Assembly: GCA_019636675.1 (NCBI GenBank)
Contig: JAHBXC010000001.1
Location: 558,001 to 622,000, forward strand
DNA length: 64,000 bases
Source: Phycisphaeraceae bacterium
Lineage (GTDB): Bacteria; Planctomycetota; Phycisphaerae; Phycisphaerales; UBA1924
Reading direction: 5' to 3'
Below are positions 53,595 through 61,877 of this stretch, piece after piece; position 1 is the stretch's first letter, and each line of letters starts with the position of its first letter. Under the pieces are notes generated by a model. The model ran no database searches. It saw only the letters and a program-made list of their open reading frames with translations, and was not told the DNA's origin. A program made the position numbers and the translations under genes.

Positions 53595-55664
53595 ATGATG
53601 CATTCACCAACATTTCGCCTCGTCACCGCCGGCCTGCTGCTCGGCGCGTCGGGAGGCGCGCTCAGCGCCGCCTCGCAGCCCGGGCTCGTCTCGCACGAAG
53701 GGGTGCTGCTGCCCCCGGGAGTGAGACCGATTGGCGAGCGCTCGCACGACCGCTCTACGCTCCACTCGGTCGCTCGCCTGTGGAACGAGGAACTCCTCGA
53801 CGCGATCCGTCGCGACACGCCGCGCCCGCCCGTGCACTCGCGCAACCTGTTCCATGTGTCAGCCGCGATGTACGACGCGTGGGCGGCGTACGACTCGGTG
53901 GCTCGCCCGGTGTTCCGCCAGGAGAGCGCTTCGGCGGTCGATATCGAGGCGGCCCGCGCCGAAGCGATCAGCTACGCGGCGTACCGGATGATCGCGCACC
54001 GCTTCGCCGCGTCGCCCGGGGCGGCCGCCACCACGACGGCGATCAACAACCTCATGGGCGCGCTCGGGTATGACCCCGGCGTCACGACGACCGTGGGCGA
54101 CACGCCTGCGGCGATCGGCAACCGCATCGCGGCGCGGATCATCGCGCAGGCGCTGACGGACGGCTCGAACGAGCTCGGCAACTACGCGAACACCAGCGGG
54201 TACGCGCCCATCAACGGCCCGCTCGTGGTCGCCCTCCCCGGCACGGGCGGGATGGTGGACATCAACCGCTGGCAGCCCCTGCTCGTGCCCGGCGCGCTAA
54301 ACCCGCAGGGGTTCCTGGCGCCGCACTGGAGCGTCGTGCGCCCCTTCGCGATGTCGCGCCCTGCGCCGGGCTCGCTCTATCTTGACCCGGGCCCCCCGCC
54401 GCTGCTCGGGGGCGCTGGCGACGCGACCGTGCGGCACGACATCCTGCAGGTGATCGAATGGAGCGGCCAGCTCGATCCCACCGACAGCGTCATGATCAAC
54501 ACCTCCCCCAGCGTGACCGGGAACAACTCGCTCGGCGCGCAGGACGGCACGGGGCACCCCGTCAACCCCGTGACGGGCATGCCGTACGCCGACAATTTCG
54601 TGCTGCGCGGGGACTTCGGGCGCGTGCTCGCCGAGTTCTGGGCGGACGGCCCGCTTTCCTCGACGCCCCCCGGCCACTGGAACGAGATCGCCAACGAGGT
54701 CTCCGACTCCCCCGGGTTCGAGAAGCGCATCGGCGGCGTCGGGCCCATCGTGAACGACCTCGAATGGGACGTGAAGATGTACCTGTCGCTGAACGGCGCG
54801 GTGCACGACACGGCGATCGCGACCTGGGAAGTCAAGGCGCACTACGACGGTTCGCGCCCGATCTCGCTGATCCGCGAGATGGCGTCGCGCGGGCAATCCA
54901 CAGACCCCATGCTCCCCTCGTACGACCCGATGGGCCTCCCGCTGCAGGCCGGTCTCGTGGAGTTGATCACCCCCGAATCCAGCGCGCCGGGGGAGCGCCA
55001 CGAACACCTGAGCGCGTTCGTGGGTGAGATCGCGATCTTCGCCTGGCGCGGGCACCCGGCAGACCCCGTGAACGACTTCGGCGGGTGCGGCTGGATCCGC
55101 GCCGTCACGTGGCTCCCCTACCAGCAGTTCAACTTCGTGACGCCGCCCTTCGCCGGCTATACCTCGGGCCACAGCGGGTTCAGCCGCGCGTCGGCCGAGG
55201 TCCTCACGCTGCTCAGCGGCACGCCCTATTTCCCGGGCGGGCAGGGCGTGTTCGTCGCGTCCGACGGGCCCGACGGGTTCGATCTGGTCTTCGAGGCCGG
55301 CCCCTCGATGGACGTCGTGCTCGTCTGGGCGACCTATTACGACGCCGCCGACGAGGCGGGGCTGTCGCGCATCTTCGGCGGCATCCACCCGGCATACGAC
55401 GATTTCCCCGGGCGCGTCATCGGCTCGAACGCGGGGATCGGTTCCTATCAGCGCGCCACGCGCCACTTCACCGGCCTCACGCCCTTCCCCTGCGCTGGCG
55501 ACACGAACGGCGACAACATCGTCAACCTCGCCGACCTCAACGCCATCCTCACTGGATACGGGCAGAGCGGGAGCGGCCAGCCGGGCGACGTGAACGGCGA
55601 CGGCGTCGTGAATTTCCTCGACCTCAACACCGTGCTCGTCAACTTCGGCGCGTCGTGCGACTGA
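53595..55664 (+). CDS. Vanadium-haloperoxidase/PAP2-type exported enzyme with dockerin-like tail
   Basis: A 689-residue exported protein of the vanadium-dependent haloperoxidase / acid-phosphatase (PAP2) superfamily. All three oxyanion-binding motifs are intact: K-x6-R-P at 414-422 (KAHYDGSRP), S-G-H at 524-526 (TSGHSGFS), and S-R-x5-H-x3-D at 591-602 (SRIFGGIHPAYD). The second and third set the vanadate or phosphate site. A signal peptide covers about residues 1-25. The tail (about 630-689) carries two calcium-loop repeats, GDTNGDNIVNLADLN and GDVNGDGVVNFLDLN, between cysteines, as in the two WxENxGW proteins. Whether it is a peroxidase or a phosphatase cannot be told from sequence. It is divergent from the sigma factor at 52755-53333. 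Confidence 0.88.
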   Translation: MMHSPTFRLVTAGLLLGASGGALSAASQPGLVSHEGVLLPPGVRPIGERSHDRSTLHSVARLWNEELLDAIRRDTPRPPVHSRNLFHVSAAMYDAWAAYDSVARPVFRQESASAVDIEAARAEAISYAAYRMIAHRFAASPGAAATTTAINNLMGALGYDPGVTTTVGDTPAAIGNRIAARIIAQALTDGSNELGNYANTSGYAPINGPLVVALPGTGGMVDINRWQPLLVPGALNPQGFLAPHWSVVRPFAMSRPAPGSLYLDPGPPPLLGGAGDATVRHDILQVIEWSGQLDPTDSVMINTSPSVTGNNSLGAQDGTGHPVNPVTGMPYADNFVLRGDFGRVLAEFWADGPLSSTPPGHWNEIANEVSDSPGFEKRIGGVGPIVNDLEWDVKMYLSLNGAVHDTAIATWEVKAHYDGSRPISLIREMASRGQSTDPMLPSYDPMGLPLQAGLVELITPESSAPGERHEHLSAFVGEIAIFAWRGHPADPVNDFGGCGWIRAVTWLPYQQFNFVTPPFAGYTSGHSGFSRASAEVLTLLSGTPYFPGGQGVFVASDGPDGFDLVFEAGPSMDVVLVWATYYDAADEAGLSRIFGGIHPAYDDFPGRVIGSNAGIGSYQRATRHFTGLTPFPCAGDTNGDNIVNLADLNAILTGYGQSGSGQPGDVNGDGVVNFLDLNTVLVNFGASCD

Positions 55665-55694
55665 CCATTGCGTGACAACTCGGTCCAAACGACA

Positions 55695-55724
55695 AGAGCC
55701 CGCGGCGCACTCGCCGCGGGCTCT
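55695..55724 (+). terminator. Terminator after the haloperoxidase gene
   Basis: A perfect 13-bp stem (55695-55707 with 55712-55724), loop CACT, begins 31 bases after the haloperoxidase stop. It is followed by only two further T's, so the strength comes from the stem. The convergent S9 peptidase gene ends 28 bases further on, so it may work for both strands. Confidence 0.75.
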
Positions 55725-55751
55725 TTGCATGGGTGTGTCAGCGTGCCGGGC

Positions 55752-57794
55752 TCAGTCCTTCTTCGCTTCGAGCCCGTAGTCGAGGCGGTGGTCGGGCATC
55801 TCGCCCCCCTCGCCCTTGAGGTAGTGGTTCATCCACTGCATGAGCCGGAGGGAGTAGTCGTAACGCGACGCGGCGCGACGGTTGCCGTGGCCCTCGCCCT
55901 TGTAGAGCACGAGGCGCACCGGGGGCGGGTTGTCCTGCAGCACGAGGTAGCGGTAGAGGATCTTGGACTGCGTGGGGTCGACGCGCGGGTCGGCGTCGCC
56001 GTGCATGATCAGGATCGGGGTCTTCGCGTTGCGCACGTGGAAGATGGGGCTTGCTTCCTTGTAGAGATCCCAGTTCTCCCAGGGCCAGGTCATGTAGTGG
56101 ACGAGGTAGAGCTCCTGGGGGATGTCGGAAGTGCCGAGCATCGCGATCTTGTCCGAGAGACCGACGTTCATGACGGCGGCGGCGAAGCGGTCGCTGTAGT
56201 AGGTCGCGCCCCACGCGGTGGCGTACCCGCCGTAGGACCCGCCGGTGATGCCGACGCGGTCTTTGTCGACCATGCCTCGCTCGACGAGGTGATCGACGCC
56301 GTCGACGAGGTCGTCGAACTCTTCCTTCGCGGGTCGGCCCTGGCTGGTCTCGATGAACTTCACGCCGCGACCGGTGGAGCCGCGATAGTTCTGGTAGAAG
56401 GTGAAGTAACCCTCGGCCGAGAGATGGTGCGCCGGGAGGTTGTAGCGGGTGAGCCAGCCGTTGGAGAAGTGCGCCTCGGGCCCGCCGTGGACGGCGAGGA
56501 CGAGCGGGTACTTCTGGCCTTCCTTGTACTCGAGCGGATAGAAGAGGACGCCCTCGATGTCGAGGCCGTCGCGCGCCGAGTAGGTGACGACTTCCTGGCG
56601 CGCGAGCGCGACCTCGGAGAGCCACGGGTTGGAGTTAGTGAGCCGTGTCGGCGTGTGCTGCGGGCCGCGGAGGCGGAAGGCCTCGCGCGGGTGCTGCGGC
56701 GCGTTGGCGGTCGCGACGATGTCGCCACCGGTCTTGGGAACGCTGAAGGTTTCCCAGATCGGACCCCCGGCGGGCGCGAGCGTGCGCTGACCGGTTCCGT
56801 CGTGCCGGATGGTGGCGATGCGCGCGTTCACGCCCTCGTGGCTGATGAAGAGCACCGTGTTCGCGTCGCGCCAGCCGACATGCCAGATGTGCCCCTCGAG
56901 ATCGGGCAGGATGTTGCGGAACTGCCCGCCGTTCTTCGAGGCGACCATCAGGCGCCCCTCTCGGGTGTCGGAGACCGTGTCCGTCGCGATGAACGCGAGG
57001 CGCTCGCCGTCGGGGCTCCAGGCGATCTGCCCGAGCTTGCCGGGGTTCTCGACCCGGCCGAGCACGCGCCCCTCGGGTGAGATGATCCGGATGCGCTTGA
57101 ACATCAGCGTGTCGTCGACGAGCTGGCGCGGCGTCACGCTGACGACCAGCCGGTCGCCGGCGGGAGACCAGTGCACATCCTGCAGCGAGCCCTCGATATT
57201 GACGAGGTTGTCCTTGGCGCCCTTCGCGGGAGAGTCGCCGAGATCCACGATGTAGAGGCGGCGCGGCTTCCAGTCTTCCTCGAAGACGACCTGGGTGAAG
57301 CCCATGTCGCGATCGCGCTTCAGGTCTGGCGCGTCGGGCTCGAAGGCGAGCAGCGCGACGCGCTTGAAGTCGGGGCTGAAGGAGTACGCGCTGATGTCGG
57401 TTTCGAGGTGGGCGAGGACCCGCGCCTCGCCGCCGCCGACGGGCATCGCGTAGAGACGCGTGGTCTTGTCCTCGCCGCGTTTCGCGAGGAAGGCGACGTG
57501 CGAGCCGTCGGGCGTCCAGCCGATCGCGCTGATGTTGACCTGGCCGGTGATGTAGGGCTTCGACACGCCGTCGGAGCCGATCAGGTGCAGCTCGGTCCAG
57601 GGCGCCCCGTCCTTCTCAGCGGGGATGCGCCGCGGGATGATGGACGTGTACGCGACCGTTGAGCCGTCCGGGCTGACGACGGCGGCGCCGACCTCGCGAA
57701 GGTCGGCGATCTGCTGCAGGGTCATACCCCCACCCCACGCGATCGAGGGGATGATCAGCAGTGCGAGGGTCAGGATGCGAACGAACAGGGTCAT
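55752..57794 (-). CDS. S9-family prolyl-oligopeptidase-type serine peptidase
   Basis: A 680-residue exported serine peptidase of the S9 clan (dipeptidyl-peptidase / acylaminoacyl-peptidase type). A signal peptide of about 22 residues leads in. Residues 25-400 form a seven-bladed beta-propeller with WD/YVTN-like strands (for example IAWSPDGERLAFIA). The C-terminal alpha/beta-hydrolase domain has the nucleophile GGSYGGY (Ser520), Asp602 in HGDADPRV and His636 in GEGHGN. All three catalytic residues are present. It probably trims peptides in the periplasm. AGGAG lies seven bases before ATG 57794. Its gene converges on the haloperoxidase gene. Confidence 0.93.
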   Translation of the reverse strand: MTLFVRILTLALLIIPSIAWGGGMTLQQIADLREVGAAVVSPDGSTVAYTSIIPRRIPAEKDGAPWTELHLIGSDGVSKPYITGQVNISAIGWTPDGSHVAFLAKRGEDKTTRLYAMPVGGGEARVLAHLETDISAYSFSPDFKRVALLAFEPDAPDLKRDRDMGFTQVVFEEDWKPRRLYIVDLGDSPAKGAKDNLVNIEGSLQDVHWSPAGDRLVVSVTPRQLVDDTLMFKRIRIISPEGRVLGRVENPGKLGQIAWSPDGERLAFIATDTVSDTREGRLMVASKNGGQFRNILPDLEGHIWHVGWRDANTVLFISHEGVNARIATIRHDGTGQRTLAPAGGPIWETFSVPKTGGDIVATANAPQHPREAFRLRGPQHTPTRLTNSNPWLSEVALARQEVVTYSARDGLDIEGVLFYPLEYKEGQKYPLVLAVHGGPEAHFSNGWLTRYNLPAHHLSAEGYFTFYQNYRGSTGRGVKFIETSQGRPAKEEFDDLVDGVDHLVERGMVDKDRVGITGGSYGGYATAWGATYYSDRFAAAVMNVGLSDKIAMLGTSDIPQELYLVHYMTWPWENWDLYKEASPIFHVRNAKTPILIMHGDADPRVDPTQSKILYRYLVLQDNPPPVRLVLYKGEGHGNRRAASRYDYSLRLMQWMNHYLKGEGGEMPDHRLDYGLEAKKD

Positions 57795-57994
57795 CGGGGT
57801 CTCCTTCTTTCACGGGAATCGGCTCGGCCTATCGGCTCGGGTTGCGCGGGTGCGGCGCCGTGGGGGCGCCGGGGTCGCGGGGGGCGCCGAGGGCCGAGAG
57901 TCGAGAGGAAGATAGCACGGCGGCGGTCTCAGAATCGGGGGAATCGATTTCGAGAGACGATCGCGTCGGGCGAGTATTCGGATAGCATGGGGGC

Positions 57995-59617
57995 GTGAGC
58001 GAGCCGGAACTGGAACGCGTCATCAAAGCTCTCCGGGATGTTGTGAGGCCGCACCTTGAGCGGTCCGATGTCGCGCGCGAGCTCGCGTCGGCGCTTGGCG
58101 AGTGGCTGATCGCGGAAGCGAGACGCGCCGAGGACGCGAGCGGACCGTCGCCCACGGGTGGGACGACCGAGTCGGACGCGCCCGAGCCGGCTGCGGCCCC
58201 CGCTCCTGCGTCCGCGCCGGCGCCGGCGGAGCCGGTGGTGCTGCACAAGACCGCGCGGCGCGGGATCGTGCCCCTGAAGATCGGGGACGCGACGGTGCAC
58301 CTCTCGGTCGAGGGCGCGACGGAGGACCTTGGCCGCGCGCGTCAGGCGGCGGACACGGGCGACGATGACGACGAGCGCGAGATCGCCCCGGCGCGCCAGC
58401 CGATCGACCTCGGGCTGATCGTTCGGCGTTCGACGCTGAAGGCATCTTCCTGCCGGCTGTTCATCGAGCGCCGGGCGGCGATGGGCGACCCGGAGCGGGA
58501 GCGTCCGATCCTCGCGCGCATGGAGGCGATGATCGGCGAAGCGAAGGCGATGCGAGACTGCTTTCTGTGGGCGTTCTGGCGGGAGCGCCCGGCGCCGCCG
58601 GACGACACGCTGCGCGTGATCGCGCGCTGCTACGACGCGCTCGCGCAGGCGACCTCGCTCGTGGAGCGTCTCGACGCGCTGGGCGACCGCGCGTCGCGCG
58701 ACGACCTGGCGAGCGCGATGCAGTTGATGGCCAGCGCCAGCTCGTCGCTCCGCGTGGGCCTGCTCGACACCTGGCTGACGAGCCCGGACGCCGACCAGGA
58801 AGACTCCCATGTCTGGCTGCGCAGAGAGAGTTTTTCGAGGCAGATCTACATCCGTCGCCACATGTCGCTGAGCGATCCTGCGGACCCGCGCGAGGCGGAC
58901 GCCCTCGTGCGCACGATCGCCGAGGAGGCCGCGACGCTCGAGGCGGCCGCCGCCTCGCGCGCGACGGTCGAGCAGGGCCTGAAGCGCATCGACTACCACG
59001 CGCGGCGCATCGCCGACAGCGACCAGCAGCCGGACCAGCACGACCTGCGCAAGATCGCCGACACGATCGAGCATCTCTCCTCCCGCGGCGTGCGCGAGAG
59101 CGACCCGAGGTATTCCGACGCGCTGCGCCCCCGCGTCGCGGAACACCTCCTCGATCACGCGTCGCCCTCGGTGCGCGCCGTCGTCCGGGCGGTGCTCGAT
59201 CGCGCCGACGATCGCGCGAGCGACGAGGACGCCGGCGCCCAGACCAAGGCGTGGAGCCCGCGCGCCATCGCGGTGCGCGAGCTGCTCGAGGGCGGACGCG
59301 TCGTCATCATCGGGGGCGAGCCCAGGCCCGACGCGATCGCCAGAATCAAGGACGCCTTTCGCCTGCGAGAGGTCGACTGGGTCCGCCTGTCCGAGCACGG
59401 CACGGGCGAGCCGATGCGCGCGCCGATCCAGCGGGCCGACACCTCGCTGGTGCTGGCGATCATCAAGCTGGCGGGTCACCTGCACCTCGAAGAAGCTCGC
59501 GCCTACGCGACCGAGGCCGGCAAACCCTGCGTCCTGCTGACCGGGGGGTACAACCCCGAACAGATCGCCGACGCGGTCCTGCAGCAGGCGAGCGGTCGCC
59601 TGCAAGGGCCGGGCTGA
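57995..59617 (+). CDS. Protein of unknown function with a possible DUF2325-like C-terminus
   Basis: A 540-residue soluble protein. The first 80 residues are acidic/Pro-Ala rich. Residues 90-420 are a helical region with repeated Arg/Glu/Asp patterns and no family I recognise. The last 110 residues (RVVIIGGEPRPDAI, then ADTSLVLAIIKLAGHLHLEEARAYA and GKPCVLLTGGYNPE) resemble a DUF2325-type Rossmann-like domain; this is pattern-based and needs a search to confirm. DUF2325 roles are unclear. GTG 57995 is the start, with a G-rich tract just upstream. The next gene starts 148 bases on in the same direction. No enzyme function is claimed. Confidence 0.55.
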   Translation: MSEPELERVIKALRDVVRPHLERSDVARELASALGEWLIAEARRAEDASGPSPTGGTTESDAPEPAAAPAPASAPAPAEPVVLHKTARRGIVPLKIGDATVHLSVEGATEDLGRARQAADTGDDDDEREIAPARQPIDLGLIVRRSTLKASSCRLFIERRAAMGDPERERPILARMEAMIGEAKAMRDCFLWAFWRERPAPPDDTLRVIARCYDALAQATSLVERLDALGDRASRDDLASAMQLMASASSSLRVGLLDTWLTSPDADQEDSHVWLRRESFSRQIYIRRHMSLSDPADPREADALVRTIAEEAATLEAAAASRATVEQGLKRIDYHARRIADSDQQPDQHDLRKIADTIEHLSSRGVRESDPRYSDALRPRVAEHLLDHASPSVRAVVRAVLDRADDRASDEDAGAQTKAWSPRAIAVRELLEGGRVVIIGGEPRPDAIARIKDAFRLREVDWVRLSEHGTGEPMRAPIQRADTSLVLAIIKLAGHLHLEEARAYATEAGKPCVLLTGGYNPEQIADAVLQQASGRLQGPG

Positions 59618-59765
59618 TCAACGCGGGCATTCCAGACTTGCACCTCCGCTGCCAGCGCTCGCCCGGGCTGAACACCCCTCGCTCGCGAAACTGGTAGATT
59701 GCGCCGCCCCCATCTCGTGGATCGGGAGGACAAGGACCGCTGGGGCTTTCGGCACCGAGCAATCT

Positions 59766-60350
59766 ATGCAACGCGACCCGAGCATTGCCTCGGCACAGGG
59801 CACGGACAACGACTCCGAGGCGCGCATCGAACTGTGCGTCGGCGCCTTGGCCGATTTGTTCGATCATTTCGACCCGGCGCCCCTGCGCGAGCGATCGCTT
59901 TCGCCGGAGATCGCAGGGCGGATCGTCTCTCGCGCCGAGGTGCTCCCGAGCGACTGGCCGATCGAGGTGCGTTTGCATGTCCGTGAGCGCACGGACGGCG
60001 ACGAGCAGGCGGTGCGCGACGCGTTCAGCCGTCACTTCGCTCGCGAGGCGGTCCGTCACGAACGCCTCATCGCGCGAACACGCTCCAGGGGGTGGCGGAT
60101 GCTCTTCGGCGCGCTGGGCGTCGCGCTCGTGCTCGTGGTGGTCTCGCAGTTCATCGCCGAGGTCTCGGAGCTGCGCGTCGTCCGCACGCTCGCGAACGGC
60201 ATGAGCATCGTGATCTGGGTCACGCTGTGGCGCCCGGTGGAATCACTGGTGTACGACTGGCGCCCTGACAAAGAATCGCTGCGCCTGTGCGACCGGCTCG
60301 CCAACGCCCGGGTGGAGTTATGCTCGGGGCAAGCCGAGGGTGCGCCGTGA
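59766..60350 (+). CDS. Two-pass membrane protein of unknown function
   Basis: A 194-residue protein. The first 105 residues are soluble and acidic-to-basic; then come two hydrophobic segments (about 110-132 and 139-156) joined by a short loop. After them is IWVTLWRPVESLVYDWRPDKE, a Trp-rich stretch resembling conserved uncharacterised membrane proteins. No enzyme motif is present. ATG 59766 has no clear ribosome-binding site. It follows the DUF2325-like gene by 148 bases and precedes the porin by 143; whether they share a transcript is open. The protein may be an inner-membrane accessory, but that is speculative. Confidence 0.6.
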   Translation: MQRDPSIASAQGTDNDSEARIELCVGALADLFDHFDPAPLRERSLSPEIAGRIVSRAEVLPSDWPIEVRLHVRERTDGDEQAVRDAFSRHFAREAVRHERLIARTRSRGWRMLFGALGVALVLVVVSQFIAEVSELRVVRTLANGMSIVIWVTLWRPVESLVYDWRPDKESLRLCDRLANARVELCSGQAEGAP

Positions 60351-60493
60351 CGCGATTCGCGGACGCCGCGCCCATCCGCCGCAGGCGTGCGCCGCTGACG
60401 CGGCGCCTGACCGGCTTTCGCTCCCAACTCTCGCTTCTCATGGGTCGTGTCCCGAAGTGCCGCCGGGACGAGCCCTCAAAGAAGGACACTCGC

Positions 60494-61819
60494 GTGAACG
60501 GTTCTCCCCCACTGTCATTCGTCACTGCGGGCGCTGCGCTCGCGGTGATCGCGTCCGTGTCGTTCGCGCAGGCCGCCCCGGCGCCCGCGCCCCCGGCGCC
60601 CCCGGCGACCCCGGCGACCGAGCCGGCCGCGGCGCTCACGCCGGTCTCGTTCCAGACGGGCTTCTCGGCCGGTGAGTCGCCGACCTATCTGACCGAGGAA
60701 CTCGACGAGATCTACACGCCCTCGCGCGGCGTGCTGGATGTCCCGTGGTTCGACCGACCGTTCGAGGGCGTCCTGGGATGGACCACCGACCTGGAAGCGC
60801 AGACCGGGCTGCGTCTGGGCTTCGCGTACACAACGATCTTTCAGCAGGCCACCGGAGGGCCGGGCAGCCGCGGCGCCGGGTCGGGCGACTTCGACATCAT
60901 GGGCGCGTGGACGCTGCTGGGGCGCGGGACGAGGGACACAGGCCGCCTGATCATGTCGGCCGAGTACCGGCACAAGATCGGCAACCAGCCGGTTTCGAGT
61001 CTCGCGGGAGAGATCGGCTCCCTGCAGCAGACCGCGAGCGGCTTCAACGATCGCGGCTGGGTGATCCGCGACCTGCACTGGCTGCAGCGCCTCTTCGACG
61101 ATCGCCTGCGCATCGGCGTGGGGCGCGCGGATTCGTCCGACTTCGTGGGCGGGCACCGGCTCGGGAACCTGAACGCGTCGTTCGTGAACCGCGCCTTCGC
61201 GTCGAACACGACCACCGCGTTCCCTGGGCACGGCACGACCGCGGGCTTTTCGGTGCGCCCGACGGAGGTCTTCTACACCACCCTGGGCGCGAGCAACGCC
61301 TACAACCAGACCAACCGCAACGACATGAGTCTGCTCGACGAGCTCGAGTTCTTCAGCTTCGGCGAGGTGGGCCTCACGCCGACCTTCGACGGGCTCGGGC
61401 CGGGCCGGTACCGGCTCATGCTCTGGCACATGGACTCGCGCGAGAAAGACTCCATCGCGGGCGACAAGGGCTACTCGGTGATCCTCGAGCAGGACTTCGG
61501 CGAGGTCGTGCAGGCCTTCTTCCGTTTCGGCGAAGCCGACAAGGGCGTGCTGACCGGGATCAAGCGCTCGACCGAAGTCGGGGTAGGGTTCCGCGGCCTG
61601 CTGGGCAGCCCGGACAACCTGGGAGGCGTCGCCTTCGCGTACTCCGAGCCCACGCTGAGCACGGCGCAGGACGAGAAGATCGTCGAGGTCTTCCACCGCT
61701 GGCAGCTCACCAACGTCACGCAGCTCTCCGTGAGCGTGCAAGGCATCTTCGATCCGAGCTTCGCGCCCGACACCGACGCGGTCGGCGTGTTCACCATGCG
61801 TCTGCGTATCGCCTTCTGA
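60494..61819 (+). CDS. Outer-membrane porin (OprB-like)
   Basis: A 441-residue outer-membrane beta-barrel. A GTG at 60494, with AAGGA eight bases upstream, opens onto a proper signal peptide (residues 1-22, ending FAQA). The mature protein has an Ala/Pro-rich linker, then amphipathic strands with aromatic girdles (FAYTTIFQQATG, WVIRDLHWLQRLFDD) and ends MRLRIAF, the terminal Phe needed for BAM-mediated insertion. The carbohydrate-selective porin OprB is the closest family by pattern. It is likely to admit small sugars or other nutrients. The MFS transporter gene starts 58 bases downstream; the two may form a pathway across both membranes. Confidence 0.85.
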   Translation: MNGSPPLSFVTAGAALAVIASVSFAQAAPAPAPPAPPATPATEPAAALTPVSFQTGFSAGESPTYLTEELDEIYTPSRGVLDVPWFDRPFEGVLGWTTDLEAQTGLRLGFAYTTIFQQATGGPGSRGAGSGDFDIMGAWTLLGRGTRDTGRLIMSAEYRHKIGNQPVSSLAGEIGSLQQTASGFNDRGWVIRDLHWLQRLFDDRLRIGVGRADSSDFVGGHRLGNLNASFVNRAFASNTTTAFPGHGTTAGFSVRPTEVFYTTLGASNAYNQTNRNDMSLLDELEFFSFGEVGLTPTFDGLGPGRYRLMLWHMDSREKDSIAGDKGYSVILEQDFGEVVQAFFRFGEADKGVLTGIKRSTEVGVGFRGLLGSPDNLGGVAFAYSEPTLSTAQDEKIVEVFHRWQLTNVTQLSVSVQGIFDPSFAPDTDAVGVFTMRLRIAF

Positions 61820-61877
61820 CGAGCGTCGCCCGCGCCCCGTCCCTGACCGAATCACTCCAGACAGCGAGCCCCCTGCA

